Notes: generated from the letters alone by a model not told the origin. A stretch of 64,000 nucleotides of DNA from Limnobacter sp. SAORIC-580 (GCF_013004065.1 NZ_CP053084.1:2108001-2172000); one strand, 5' to 3'; positions 7,743 to 17,766 are shown, counted from the stretch's first letter. A program made the numbers and translations.

Positions 7743-9853
7743 GCCAACGGAATCAGCGTGACGGGTACACCATTCACTGCGGCGTTTCCGCTGGGCTCGT
7801 CAAGCCATTGCTCATCGGTCAAATCGTTGCAACTCACGCCTGCATGGGCAGCAGCCACTTGCAAACGTACCCCCGATTTGTCGTGGCCCCAACCGTGCGG
7901 AATGCTCACCACGCTGGGCATTACATCGTTTGAAATTTCTACAGGCAATGTAATTTCACCCACTCGGCTGCGCACACGCACGTTGTAGCCGTCTTGCAAA
8001 TTCAAACGCGCAGCATCCGCAGGGTTGACCATGGCGGTGCATCGGTTCTTGCCTTTGACCAGGCGCTCGGAGTTGTGCATCCAGGAATTGTTGCTGCGAA
8101 TGTGGCGCCTGCCAATCAGCATCATCTCTGCGCCTGTCTGCTTGTCGGCATTCAGTAAATCAGCCACATAATTTGCCGCTGCCTGCAGCACCTGCACAGG
8201 TGCCAACTGAATTTTTTTATCAGCTGTTTGCAAACGGTTAGGGAAACTTGGGCGCAATGGCCCCAAGTCAATGCCCTCAGGGTGCTGCTTTAATTTCTCC
8301 AAACTCAACTTGTGCTCACTGGCCATGCCATAAGGCCCCATTTGCAAACCCATGTCGAGAATCATTTGTGGTGGCATGGAAGGCCGTGCAGGCTTACCAA
8401 TTTTGGTGCCGTAGCAGGCCGCCAGCCTGTCCATCAGTTCCCAGTCGTCCAGGCTGCCTTCCGGTTTGGGCAGGGTGGCCGCACTGTATTTGGCCTGGTT
8501 GCGCACGCCAAATATATTGAAAATCAAATCGTAGTGATCATGTTCCAGAGGCGATGTCGTGGGCAAAATAACATCGGCATGGCGATTCGTTTCGTTGATG
8601 TACAGGTCAACTGACACCATGAACTCAAGCCCGGTCAAAGCCTTGTCAAGCTGCTGGCCGTTGGGTGTGGACAATACCGGGTTGCCTGCAATGGTGACCA
8701 TGGCCTTGATCTGCCCTTCACCTTCGGTTTGAATTTCTTCGGCCATGATGGCACTGGGAAACTCGCCCAAGGCCTCGGGCTTTTGGCTGACCCGGCTGTG
8801 CCAGCGGCCATAACTGCCCGGCTTGCTGTTGGGTGCGGCAATCAGGTCAAGTGCGGGGTTGGCCACCAGGCTTCCACCCACACGGTCGGTGTTGCCTGTC
8901 ACAAAGTTCAGCAACTGAATACCCCACTGCGCCAAGGTGCCATGGCGCTGCGTGCAAGCACCCATGCGGCCATACGCAACCGCCTTTCCCGCGTTTGCAA
9001 AATCACGGGCAATTTGGCGAATGGTGTCAGCCTCAATACCGCATTCGGCCTGCGCCACTTCAGGTGTTACTTTTGAAATCGCACCCAACGCCGCATACAA
9101 ACCCTCACTGTGGTGGGCCAGGCGATCCATTCGAGTCAAGCCTTCGCCAACGATCGTGTTGATCAACGCAAATACAAACGCAGCATCGCTGGCGGGCTTG
9201 ATGAAATGGTGCGCATCAGCCACTTCCGCTGTTTCGGTCTTCCGAGGATCAATCACAATCAACTTTCCGCCACGCGCCTGCAAAGCATTGATTCGCTTGG
9301 CCACATCGGGCACGGTCATCAAGCTGCCGTTCGAAGCGATCGGGTTGGCACCCAGCATGAGGAAATAATTGGTGTGGTCAATGTCGGGAATCGTAATCAG
9401 CAATTGGTGCCCAAACATCCAGTAACCCAACAGTTGCATGGGCAACTGATCAACCGATGTGGCTGAAAAACGGTTGCGTGTTTTCAGCAAACCCAGGAAA
9501 TTGGCGCTGTGGGTCATCAAACCCCAGTTGTGCACATTCGGGTTTCCCTGGTAAACACCCACGGCGTTGGCACCATATTTTTGCTGCACCTGAAACAAGC
9601 CCTCGCAGGCCAATTCAATGGCGTCGTCCCAGGTGGTTTCTACCCATTGCCCATTCACTTTTTTAACCGGGTGCTTTAAACGGTCGGGGTCTTCCTGAAT
9701 GTCCTTCAGTGCCACTGCCTTGGGGCAAATGTGCCCGCGGCTAAAGGGATCTTGCTCATCGCCCTTGATTGAAACAATCTGATTGTTGTCTACCTCGATT
9801 TTCAGGCCACAAATGGCTTCACACAAATGGCAGGCGCGGCGATGGGTTTGCAA
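7739..9853 (-). CDS. Molybdopterin oxidoreductase
   Basis: 704 residues of the DMSO-reductase family. The N-terminal [4Fe-4S] motif is C8-C11-C15-C43. The MGD-binding core has MLGANPIASNGS, VIDPRKTETA and YGRMGACTQRHG, and the molydopterin-dinucleotide-binding domain is C-terminal. No Cys or SeCys is seen at the usual Mo-ligand region; the local sequence reads NRFSATSVDQLP. It has no Tat signal, so it is cytoplasmic and probably soluble. It is convergent with the methyltransferase (4-bp overlap) and no small redox subunit adjoins it. The substrate is unknown. Confidence 0.85.
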   Translation of the reverse strand: MQTHRRACHLCEAICGLKIEVDNNQIVSIKGDEQDPFSRGHICPKAVALKDIQEDPDRLKHPVKKVNGQWVETTWDDAIELACEGLFQVQQKYGANAVGVYQGNPNVHNWGLMTHSANFLGLLKTRNRFSATSVDQLPMQLLGYWMFGHQLLITIPDIDHTNYFLMLGANPIASNGSLMTVPDVAKRINALQARGGKLIVIDPRKTETAEVADAHHFIKPASDAAFVFALINTIVGEGLTRMDRLAHHSEGLYAALGAISKVTPEVAQAECGIEADTIRQIARDFANAGKAVAYGRMGACTQRHGTLAQWGIQLLNFVTGNTDRVGGSLVANPALDLIAAPNSKPGSYGRWHSRVSQKPEALGEFPSAIMAEEIQTEGEGQIKAMVTIAGNPVLSTPNGQQLDKALTGLEFMVSVDLYINETNRHADVILPTTSPLEHDHYDLIFNIFGVRNQAKYSAATLPKPEGSLDDWELMDRLAACYGTKIGKPARPSMPPQMILDMGLQMGPYGMASEHKLSLEKLKQHPEGIDLGPLRPSFPNRLQTADKKIQLAPVQVLQAAANYVADLLNADKQTGAEMMLIGRRHIRSNNSWMHNSERLVKGKNRCTAMVNPADAARLNLQDGYNVRVRSRVGEITLPVEISNDVMPSVVSIPHGWGHDKSGVRLQVAAAHAGVSCNDLTDEQWLDEPSGNAAVNGVPVTLIPLA

Positions 9854-9864
9854 GTGTTGTCTCC

Positions 9865-11271
9865 CTAGAAAATCAATCGGTAGCCAAGCACCCCCCGATC
9901 AATATCGCTCCATTGAAAGGAAAAACCAGTGACTTGATGCGTAACCGAAAAATTGATTTGTTTTTTATCTAATGGATTATGTCTCGGATTGGAGTCCAAT
10001 TGTAAGTGAGTTCGAAAAGCAGTAGAGATATGCAATAGAGATGCCGTCAAACCCACTGTGCCGCCATGCTCCGTATCTACTTGCGTGACCGGCACGATCC
10101 CGAGCCACAAGGGCAAGTCGAGCACTCGGCCAAAACCACCTCCCAAACCGATCTGCAAATTGGCTTTCGCTCCGTGGTCCCATCGAATACCACTCGCCAA
10201 AATCTTGGACTTTCCCCAACCATCCGCAGGCAAAGTTCGATTGTCGAAAAACGTCACACCAAAAACGCAATCGGTATCCTCTTGCCGCAAGCAACGGGCC
10301 CTAACCTTGGCAACTTCTAGTCTGCTGGGTTTGGGCAAGGGATCATTCAGCCAGGAATTCTCTGAAGTAAAAGCCAGGTAAGAAATATCCAACACTCGAG
10401 AAGATCCGTCAAACTGCAACTTGCCCCGTGATACTGGTGCACTTGGCGCCGCAACTCCCGAAGAAGGTTCGCGGTTATACATCACCAGCTTGGCAGCCCG
10501 ATCCAGATCTGAATGTACGCTGAAATCCACCAAGGCTTTGTTGGCTCTGAAATACTCAAAACCGTCCTTTTTATTGGCCTGCGCTTGCGGCACAGACTTG
10601 AACTCTGCAAACAAACGGTCTGCTGACTTCACAACAAACTCGCCCTCTCGGTCTCCATAATTCAAATAAACATCGAGAGGTTGTCGAATACGCCAGTTCT
10701 CACGTAAACCTTTCTGGAACTGCGTAAGAAGCAACTCGATGTAGTAGGCACAGTTGATATTCAAAAAATCGTAATCAAAGAGTTGTCCCAATGACTCGTT
10801 CACCCGAACCTTGAGTTCCTGAATTGAAATCTCATGTCTCAAAGGACGGATGTAAACATCCCTTCCCTCTTGATCGTAAAGTCTCAGCTTGTCAGAGTAG
10901 GTTGATATTTTGTAATGCCCGGGCACCGTGCTAACCACGGTTTTTATCATCGCAAAGTCGATGTCTTTCAAGTTGCCGTAAAACTCAACAACCGGATCGT
11001 CGGGTTCAGGTTGGGTCGCGTGATGAAATACGATGAACACATGTCCGAAAACACTTTCTGGATCATTCAAGTTTGCTGCTGAAAACGCAATACTGGCCTT
11101 GGGATAATCATCAATTCCGCCGGCCAATACTGGGCTGACGCCCAAGAGAAGCAAAACCAAACTCTGTAGTTGCAATAGCCTGAAACCGGCTAGTAGGAAA
11201 GCAAACATGCAAAATCGAAAAGTGTTGCAGGTGAGTAATCTTCGATGAGTGCCCTTTTGAAGACGAGCCAT
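9865..11271 (-). CDS. DUF4105 (Lnb N-terminal-like) periplasmic protein
   Basis: Up to 468 residues. A hydrophobic leader ending in VLAG is followed by the DUF4105 domain with FGHVFIVFH and the conserved LNINCAYYIELLL cysteine. This papain-like arrangement suggests a periplasmic cysteine hydrolase. The C-terminal half is beta-rich and ends in a terminal aromatic (YRLIF), like an outer-membrane strand signature. The start may be the ATG at 11208, directly before the hydrophobic stretch. It lies 11 bp upstream of the molybdopterin enzyme, possibly in one transcript. Confidence 0.75.
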   Translation of the reverse strand: MARLQKGTHRRLLTCNTFRFCMFAFLLAGFRLLQLQSLVLLLLGVSPVLAGGIDDYPKASIAFSAANLNDPESVFGHVFIVFHHATQPEPDDPVVEFYGNLKDIDFAMIKTVVSTVPGHYKISTYSDKLRLYDQEGRDVYIRPLRHEISIQELKVRVNESLGQLFDYDFLNINCAYYIELLLTQFQKGLRENWRIRQPLDVYLNYGDREGEFVVKSADRLFAEFKSVPQAQANKKDGFEYFRANKALVDFSVHSDLDRAAKLVMYNREPSSGVAAPSAPVSRGKLQFDGSSRVLDISYLAFTSENSWLNDPLPKPSRLEVAKVRARCLRQEDTDCVFGVTFFDNRTLPADGWGKSKILASGIRWDHGAKANLQIGLGGGFGRVLDLPLWLGIVPVTQVDTEHGGTVGLTASLLHISTAFRTHLQLDSNPRHNPLDKKQINFSVTHQVTGFSFQWSDIDRGVLGYRLIF

Positions 11272-11372
11272 TCGTCAAAGGTCTGTTCGGGCTTTCGGGT
11301 CTTCTTGTAAAGTGACCTAAGGTAAGGTCCGTGACCAACAGACCACTCCCGGGCAAGTCGTGAAAAATGCAT
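11190..11372 (-). CDS. Possible small protein overlapping the start of the DUF4105 gene
   Basis: 60 codons from an ATG at 11372 to a TAG at 11190, in a different frame from the DUF4105 gene. The composition is protein-like (two Trp, many charged residues, YLRSLYKKTRKPEQTFDEW) rather than random. If real, the DUF4105 protein would begin at 11208 by coupled translation. No clear Shine-Dalgarno and no family recognised. Confidence 0.3.
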   Translation of the reverse strand: MHFSRLAREWSVGHGPYLRSLYKKTRKPEQTFDEWLVFKRALIEDYSPATLFDFACLLSY

Positions 11373-11413
11373 CAAGATCCATGCATTGACGCCCGGGATA
11401 CAATCGCTCGTAA

Positions 11414-11803
11414 TTACTTTCCCGACTTGGTCAGGTCAATATTGAAATTGCCATCGCCCAATTTGTACATCGCGCCAGAGCTATAATCAGTCGTGGAGCC
11501 AAAGGGACCACCGCTCAACAAATTCACCCAAAAGGTGGGTTCAATACTGGTTTCGACAGCAACTGTTTTCTCTTCGTAACCTTCTGCACGCAAGGTAATG
11601 ACATTGCCCTCTGCACCTTTAGGCTTGCTGACTTTTCCGATAAATGGTGTTTTACCCACTTCGGCGCCATTAATAAGGACTGTGGCACCTCTTACATTTG
11701 AGTTCACGGAAATTTGCTGGTCTTTGCCAGACATGATTGATGCACAGCCAGTGGCACCCAATACCGCAGCGCCGAGTACAGCGCGAGCAAGAATTTTATT
11801 CAT
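11414..11803 (-). CDS. PEGA-domain lipoprotein
   Basis: 129 residues. A lipoprotein signal ends in LGATGC (C20). A PEGA-like domain follows (ATVLINGAEVGKTPFIGKVSKPKGAEGNVITLRAEGYEEKTVAVE), then a short GG-rich C terminus. PEGA domains are surface or envelope beta modules without known catalysis. The gene is monocistronic; the long A/T-rich leader upstream (11804-11915) probably carries its promoter. Confidence 0.8.
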   Translation of the reverse strand: MNKILARAVLGAAVLGATGCASIMSGKDQQISVNSNVRGATVLINGAEVGKTPFIGKVSKPKGAEGNVITLRAEGYEEKTVAVETSIEPTFWVNLLSGGPFGSTTDYSSGAMYKLGDGNFNIDLTKSGK

Positions 11804-11987
11804 GTTTTATACCTTGTTAGATTTAATATTAATCTTCCCGAGCAGGAAGTGATTTCCGTTCAACAATATCTAAAGTTTTTTTAATAACCTTACCGAGAAC
11901 GGACGAGGGATACTATTGGTATCCAAAATCAAAGTAAATAAGAAAACATACACCCCCCCTTTTTTTAGTCCCTCAATGGAATTAGCC

Positions 11988-12989
11988 ATGATCAACGCAT
12001 ACGCAGCTTTCGAGGCCAAAGGCCCGTTGAAACCCTTTCAATACGATCCGGGTGAATTGAACGCATTTGACATCGAGATCGATGTGGACCACTGCGGCAT
12101 TTGCCACAGCGATGTCAGCATGCTTGACAACGACTGGGGCCGTGCCAAATACCCCATGGTGGCAGGCCACGAAATTATTGGTCGGGTAAGCCAAGTGGGC
12201 AGCCATGTCAGCCACCTGGCCATTGGTGATGTGGTGGGTTTGGGCTGGCATTCAGGCTACTGCGAAAGTTGCCGTATGTGCATGGGCGGCGACCACAACC
12301 TGTGCAGCACCGCCAAAGGCACTATTGTTGGTCGCCATGGCGGGTTCGCTGACAAGGTGCGCGCGCAAGCTGTCAGTGCCGTGAAAATTCCCGCAGGTGT
12401 CAACCCTGCTACTGCAGGCCCGCTGCTGTGTGGTGGCATTACCGTTTACAACCCGTTGGTGCAATTCAATATTTCACCGCAAAGCAAAGTCGCGGTGATC
12501 GGCGTGGGCGGCTTGGGCCACATGGCGGTCATGTTCCTGAAAGCCTGGGGCTGCGAGGTCACCGCATTCAGCAGCAACGCCTCTAAAACCGACGAATTGC
12601 TGGGCATGGGTGCACACCACGTGCTGAACAGCAAAGACCCCGATGCCTTGAAGAAAGCGGCTGGCTCATTCGACCTTATTTTGTCGACCGTGAACGTGAA
12701 GCTTGACTGGAACGCCTACATTGCCACCTTGGCTCCCAAAGGCCGCCTGCACTTTCTGGGTGCCGTGCTGGAGCCTTTGGACATTGGTGTGTTTGGCTTG
12801 ATGGGGCAACAACGTTCCATTTCGTCTTCGCCTGTGGGCAGCCCGCGCGTAATCGCCGACATGCTCAAATTCGCAGCCCTGCACAATATTCAACCCATCG
12901 TAGAAACCTACAGTTTTGACCAAATCAACGAGGCTGTGGACAAAGTACGCAATAGTAGCCCCCGCTTTAGAGTGGTGTTGTCGCGATAA
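11988..12989 (+). CDS. Zinc-dependent alcohol dehydrogenase (YahK/cinnamyl-alcohol-dehydrogenase type)
   Basis: 333 residues from the chosen ATG. In-frame starts at 11916 or 11976 are possible, but homologues begin near MINAYAAFEAKG. The catalytic zinc site is CGICHSD plus GHE. The structural zinc cysteines are in CESCRMCMGGDHNLC, and the Rossmann NAD(P) motif is VGGLGH. Members reduce aldehydes with NADPH. The gene is preceded by a C-rich and T-rich homopolymer stretch (around 11952-11966) and followed by a long intergenic region. It has no operon partner. Confidence 0.88.
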   Translation: MINAYAAFEAKGPLKPFQYDPGELNAFDIEIDVDHCGICHSDVSMLDNDWGRAKYPMVAGHEIIGRVSQVGSHVSHLAIGDVVGLGWHSGYCESCRMCMGGDHNLCSTAKGTIVGRHGGFADKVRAQAVSAVKIPAGVNPATAGPLLCGGITVYNPLVQFNISPQSKVAVIGVGGLGHMAVMFLKAWGCEVTAFSSNASKTDELLGMGAHHVLNSKDPDALKKAAGSFDLILSTVNVKLDWNAYIATLAPKGRLHFLGAVLEPLDIGVFGLMGQQRSISSSPVGSPRVIADMLKFAALHNIQPIVETYSFDQINEAVDKVRNSSPRFRVVLSR

Positions 12990-13348
12990 CACCCCCCTTC
13001 TCACCCCCCACCCCCACCCTTTGATGTGATTGATTTAGTTGAACATTAAGAGGAATCTGGGTGGGAGGGTTCTGAATACACCAAGAAACGGCGAAAGACC
13101 GAAAAAAGCTCAGAGAGGACTGCAGGAATTTGCAACAAACTTATCACGTGAATGAAACATAGAGGGAAATTAAACCCTTTATAAATCATGGATCTTTGAT
13201 GATCACCTCATGTGGATACTTAGAATTTGTCGCAATTTTTGTAGGTACTGTTACATGAAATGACAAAAAATGTGATTTTTTTCAAACATTTGTTCAGTCA
13301 ACACTTGTTCGCGCAATAAATTCGAGCAAGTATTCATTAACTCAACGA
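12990..13348. other. Intergenic region upstream of the pilus locus
   Basis: 359 bp without a credible gene. It begins C-rich and becomes A/T-rich. Near its end is an imperfect inverted repeat (13303-13311 and 13323-13331, 9-bp arms, one mismatch), and TTGTTC occurs twice directly with one GAACAA further on. A promoter and regulator site for the gene at 13349 is likely here. Confidence 0.4.
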
Positions 13349-13840
13349 GTGAACAATAAAAATATGGTCGCACAAACAAAGCCATTCGAGAGTACTTCTG
13401 CCATGCTTGCAGGGCTGTCCTCTGGCAACTCGATTACAAACAATATCGCTTATTTCAGGGCAAATCACCCGGTTGATCCATGCGACTGTGAATACAGCGA
13501 ATTGGCCGCGCACATTGAAGACACGGGCCTACTCAACCTGAGCTTGCCATTTATTCTGCAAGGTCTGGCTGAAACAGAAGGAACAACCTGGCATTACTTT
13601 CGCGGCCTGATGAAAGCCTATTCAGAGCTACGTCCCAAAGTAAAAACCATTGAGTCCACGCCTCGACTAATTGGTGAACTGTTGAAAGTGTGTATCCACG
13701 AATACGACGCCATCAATCAAGAAGCATTCGATGAAGCACAGGCCTGCAGTCTGGCTGTGCTGGAAACTGCGGCTTACCTTTTGGTTCATTACAGCCCGCA
13801 TGAAGGCAATCAATGGCTTGACGCGATTTATCAAGATTGA
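13349..13840 (+). CDS. Unrecognised soluble protein upstream of the pilus operon
   Basis: 163 residues, mostly helical, with no signal peptide or membrane segment. I recognise no family. The only cysteines cluster loosely (CDC at about residue 48, then a few singles). It is on the same strand as the type IVb pilus genes and ends 146 bp before the first of them. It could belong to the locus, for example as a regulator or cytoplasmic accessory, but nothing in the sequence proves this. Confidence 0.6.
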   Translation: MNNKNMVAQTKPFESTSAMLAGLSSGNSITNNIAYFRANHPVDPCDCEYSELAAHIEDTGLLNLSLPFILQGLAETEGTTWHYFRGLMKAYSELRPKVKTIESTPRLIGELLKVCIHEYDAINQEAFDEAQACSLAVLETAAYLLVHYSPHEGNQWLDAIYQD

Positions 13841-13986
13841 TTTGCCTCTGACAAAAACCCCCTGACGCAGCAGAAAAAATTTGGGATTGCTGCAAAAGAA
13901 AATATTTCGTATATTGATATATATTCGAATTTATAAAATTTGCAAACTCGCTGAAAACCGATCCATACGAAGAAGGTAAAACGAAT

Positions 13987-14694
13987 ATGGAATTTGCTCT
14001 TGGTCTAGCCATTGTGTTGATGGCATGGAATACAACCGGGGAAACGAGTGGGGAGACAGGCGCCACAGTTGTGATGGAGGCACCCACACCTGCCATGGTG
14101 GCCGAGAAACATGAGGACCACCTTCCTTATTTCGCTGATGAGTTGCTATCGCGCAATGTTGAGCTGGCCAGGCACAGCGCCCCAGACCCCCTGCCGCAAG
14201 CCCGAAGCTTCGTAGCAGTTGCTCAGCCCAACCTCGAACCCAAATCCCCAAGCGCCACTTCAAACAAACCCAGCAACATACAGCTGGCCATGCAAGCCCC
14301 CTCCTCCGACGTATTCATTGTTGACCTGCCGCCCAAAGTGATTCGGGAAGCCGAGCAATTGGCTGCCCTGCCGGTGAAACAGGAGAGCGCAAGGCTGGTG
14401 GTGACACCGCGTGCCATTCAATGGGAATTGCGGGTTGAAGACGGCAGGCTGGACAAAGCCATTCGCCGTTGGGCCAAGGAAGCGGGTTACACATTTCGCT
14501 GGGATGCCGACCGTTACGTGATGATTGCAGCCGGCACCACCTTCTCGGGCACCTTTGAATATGCAGTAGAACAAGTGCTTGAAACACCCGGAATCAAGAA
14601 CAGCGAATACCCCTTGGAAGCCTGTGTTTACAACAACGAGCCGCCATTGCTGCGAATTACCCGCTTGGGCGATCAAAAAGAAGAGTGCCGATAA
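13987..14694 (+). CDS. TcpQ/PilL-like pilus assembly protein
   Basis: 235 residues. The N terminus is hydrophobic, the middle is Pro/Ala-rich, and the C-terminal TcpQ-like domain (residues about 148-235) contains the LDKAIRRWAKEAGYTFRWD motif. In TcpQ and PilL proteins this domain assists the secretin. It is the first gene of the pilus operon, 3 bp before the secretin gene. It is shorter than R64 PilL. An A/T-rich stretch at 13900-13940 may hold the operon promoter. Confidence 0.75.
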   Translation: MEFALGLAIVLMAWNTTGETSGETGATVVMEAPTPAMVAEKHEDHLPYFADELLSRNVELARHSAPDPLPQARSFVAVAQPNLEPKSPSATSNKPSNIQLAMQAPSSDVFIVDLPPKVIREAEQLAALPVKQESARLVVTPRAIQWELRVEDGRLDKAIRRWAKEAGYTFRWDADRYVMIAAGTTFSGTFEYAVEQVLETPGIKNSEYPLEACVYNNEPPLLRITRLGDQKEECR

Positions 14695-14697
14695 AAC

Positions 14698-16461
14698 ATG
14701 AAGACACCACTGAACAGAACACTGGTATGCACTGCTGTTGCAGCATTGCTAAGCCTTGGAACAGCAGCTTGCACAGGCCCACAGATCAAGGCTGAAGTAC
14801 AGGCCGACAATGACAACGGTTTGCGCAAAGTTGAGCAGGTGAACACCAGCTTGCAAACCAACGGTTCCTTTCGTGGTGGTCGGCAATACGCCGAAGAACA
14901 AGCCAAGCAACAACAAAATGCGAAGGTGCTGAAACGCGCCAGCAAAAGCTGGATTGGCGGCACCTTCGTGCATGTGAATGACGACGACAAGTTGCCCGCG
15001 ATTTTTCATGAAACCTACAAAATGAATTTCGCGGACAAAGGCCGCCCTGTGGATTTGAATACAGTGGCAGCCCGCCTGACCCAAATGGTCGGCATTCCTG
15101 TGCGCATTCAGCAAGACGTATTCAACACACCAGTCAGCGCCGAACCCCGCCGTGGCGCACGCCAGTTACCACCAGTAAGCGCCCCTACCGAGGCGGCACC
15201 ACCGGTATCCACGCCAGTCGCAGTGGACAGTGTGGCCCTGGCGCCCCGCACCACCGTGGGTGCCGTGGCGATGAACTGGGACGGTACACTGATTGATTTT
15301 TTGAACAACACCACCGACAAACTGAGCTTGTCCTGGGAGTACCGCGACAACTCAATTGTCATCATGCGTTACACCACAGCCATGTATGAGCTGGCCTCTT
15401 TCCCCAATGGCTATGAATACGCCATGAGCAGCGGCACGCAAGGCCGGGTGCGGGGCAATGAAGTGCAAAGCAATTCGAATTTGAGCGTGTCCGAGAAAGG
15501 GAAAATTGACGGCCAGGCCAGCATACTGGAAGTGATCAACCGCATGGTGGCCTCGGTGCCCGGTTCCGAAGTGATCGTAGCCGAAGGCACTGGCCGAGTG
15601 ATGGTTAAAACAAGCCGCGACATGCAAACCCAGGTGCGCGACATGATCCGCGCCGAAAATGCAAACATGCTGAAACAGGTGCATGTACAGCTTGATATTT
15701 ACTCGGTCATGTCCAAGAAAGACGACCAACAGGGCGTGAACTGGGATGTTTTTTTCAGAAGCCTTTCTCAGCGCTACGGCATTGGCGTGTTGTCGCCCGA
15801 ATCGCTGGTGGCCCCTGAAGCAGGTTTGATTGCACTGACCATTCCGGAAGCCTTGCAAGGTTTCATTCCCGGACAAAACCCGCCTAACAGCCCTACCAAT
15901 CAACGCTTTGGTGCCAGCTCGGCCATTGTGCAAGCTTTAAATGAAATTGGCGACAATGTTCAACACCGCCCCATTTCCCTGGTGGCATTGAACAGGCAGT
16001 GGGCACGCAAAGCAAGGCTGACTACCACGGGTTATTTGTCGGAAACGAAACCCGCCTCCTCAGGTGCTCTGGGTGGCGGCACAGGTGTACCCGGCTTGAC
16101 CACCGATGAAATTACAACTGGTGACCAGTTTGCGGCCATGCCGTTTATTCTGGACAACAACACCATCATGCTGAAAATGGGCATCAGCTTGTCTGACCTC
16201 ACCAGCCTGCTGGAAATTACCACTGGCTCTGGCGAAACCCTGCAACGGGTTCAAACGCCCAACACCAGCAGCATTTCTGACCAGTACACCATCGCACTTC
16301 GCCCAGGTGAAGTGATGGCCATCACAGGTCTGTCACGCGATGTATCCGGTTTCACCGAGCGCAAGCTGACCGAGCAGGCACCATTGCTGGCCGGTGGTTC
16401 GCGCAACCTGTCCACCATGCGAGAGAACTTCATCGTTCTGGTTCGCGCGGTGGTGCTGTAA
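14698..16461 (+). CDS. pilN: PilN-family type IVb pilus secretin (lipoprotein)
   Basis: 587 residues. A lipoprotein-type signal ends at AAC (about C25), and N-terminal periplasmic domains lead into the secretin domain (VQLDIYSVMSKKDDQQGVNW, then LRPGEVMAITGLSRD near the C terminus). It matches the R64 PilN / BfpB group that forms the outer-membrane pore for type IVb pili. It is flanked by a TcpQ-like pilotin partner and by PilO. A Pro/Ala-rich insert lies at residues about 140-180. Confidence 0.9.
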   Translation: MKTPLNRTLVCTAVAALLSLGTAACTGPQIKAEVQADNDNGLRKVEQVNTSLQTNGSFRGGRQYAEEQAKQQQNAKVLKRASKSWIGGTFVHVNDDDKLPAIFHETYKMNFADKGRPVDLNTVAARLTQMVGIPVRIQQDVFNTPVSAEPRRGARQLPPVSAPTEAAPPVSTPVAVDSVALAPRTTVGAVAMNWDGTLIDFLNNTTDKLSLSWEYRDNSIVIMRYTTAMYELASFPNGYEYAMSSGTQGRVRGNEVQSNSNLSVSEKGKIDGQASILEVINRMVASVPGSEVIVAEGTGRVMVKTSRDMQTQVRDMIRAENANMLKQVHVQLDIYSVMSKKDDQQGVNWDVFFRSLSQRYGIGVLSPESLVAPEAGLIALTIPEALQGFIPGQNPPNSPTNQRFGASSAIVQALNEIGDNVQHRPISLVALNRQWARKARLTTTGYLSETKPASSGALGGGTGVPGLTTDEITTGDQFAAMPFILDNNTIMLKMGISLSDLTSLLEITTGSGETLQRVQTPNTSSISDQYTIALRPGEVMAITGLSRDVSGFTERKLTEQAPLLAGGSRNLSTMRENFIVLVRAVVL

Positions 16462-16476
16462 GCATGGAGATGCGCC

Positions 16477-17766
16477 ATGGCTGAGCAATCTGCAGTAGTT
16501 CATCAGCTGGGGAAAAAAGCCTACATTGCCGGCTTGAACTGGCAGCCACTGGCACGCTCAAGCTACAGCAAACGCATTGCCGATATTCGGGAGTATGCCG
16601 ACCGCATTGATGCCACCAAGCATATTTTGCTCAAGGGCCATCAGAACGAATACCTGGGTCTTTATAACTACGATCCTGATATCTCGGATGAAGAACGCAC
16701 CGGGCAGGTGTACAGCCTGGCGGCCATGTTGGCCACACAGAATGAGCAGGAACACGCCATCTATGCCATTCGCATAGAGGAAGGAAGCAAGAAAGGCCAA
16801 ATGGCCTTGATGGTGATTGAACAGGGTGCGCCCACCATGGACATCATCGGCAGCGATGCCGAGGTAGTCAGCACTGTGAACACTTACACCAATGGGTCAA
16901 TCGAAAGTTCGGAATACCATGTTTACAGCAACGCCCCAGAGCTGTTTCCGAGTGCCCTGCCCCTGGACATTGCAGCGCGCTTGGGCAGCTTCAGCAACAA
17001 ACATGCGCTGATTGGTTTACCCACCGATTTGATCAAAGCCTCGGCGATGCTTGCCGTGGTGCTTCTGCTGGCTGGTGGCGTGTATGGCGGCAACGAATAC
17101 CTGGAAGCCAGCGCACGTGAAGCGCGCATGAAGCAGGCGCAGTCAAGCATACAAACCCCGCAATATTTGAAAAAACTGGCGACCGATCAGCGCAATGTGG
17201 GGCTGGCCAATACCGATGTAATTGAAATGCTGAACCTGTTGAGCGAGCAACCTTTCATGGCGCGAGGCTGGCTATTGGAAAGCATTCAGTGCAACCTGGG
17301 CAAGTGCAGCAGTGAATGGCAATCGCAAGGCGGCTACACGCAAGAGTTGGTGAGCTTTTTGAACAACCAGCAAAGCAGCCCCGACCCCAAAGACGTCAAC
17401 AAACTGAAGTTTTCGTTTTCATACGACATGGCCTCCCGGGGCATTCAGCAGTTGCAGGATTTGCCCAAAAAACAGGAAGCCAGCGAGCTGCTTTACCTGG
17501 AACAACAGGCTTGGCAAAAAGCGGGCATTCAGTTCAAGGTCGACACCCAAGGCCAAACCTGGCCCACTGGCTTCAAGAGCATTCCACCCAATGTGTCGGT
17601 GAACCGGCATGCAACTGAGGTGACGGGCAGCCTGACCCTCATGAAAGACTTTCTCGATCGATACCCTTCCGGAATTTACTGGAATCAGATTTCCATGAAG
17701 ATTGAACCCAAAAACCTGGATGCCGCCGTGATGGTGACATTGAAGGGAGCACTGTATGCGTACTAA
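16477..17766 (+). CDS. pilO: PilO-type pilus accessory protein
   Basis: 429 residues. The N-terminal part is cytoplasmic, one transmembrane helix lies near residues 188-208 (SAMLAVVLLLAGGVYGG), and the periplasmic domain has a CNLGKC pair. This topology and its place between secretin and PilP fit R64 PilO, an inner-membrane platform component. The stop overlaps the PilP start by 11 bp. Confidence 0.8.
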   Translation: MAEQSAVVHQLGKKAYIAGLNWQPLARSSYSKRIADIREYADRIDATKHILLKGHQNEYLGLYNYDPDISDEERTGQVYSLAAMLATQNEQEHAIYAIRIEEGSKKGQMALMVIEQGAPTMDIIGSDAEVVSTVNTYTNGSIESSEYHVYSNAPELFPSALPLDIAARLGSFSNKHALIGLPTDLIKASAMLAVVLLLAGGVYGGNEYLEASAREARMKQAQSSIQTPQYLKKLATDQRNVGLANTDVIEMLNLLSEQPFMARGWLLESIQCNLGKCSSEWQSQGGYTQELVSFLNNQQSSPDPKDVNKLKFSFSYDMASRGIQQLQDLPKKQEASELLYLEQQAWQKAGIQFKVDTQGQTWPTGFKSIPPNVSVNRHATEVTGSLTLMKDFLDRYPSGIYWNQISMKIEPKNLDAAVMVTLKGALYAY

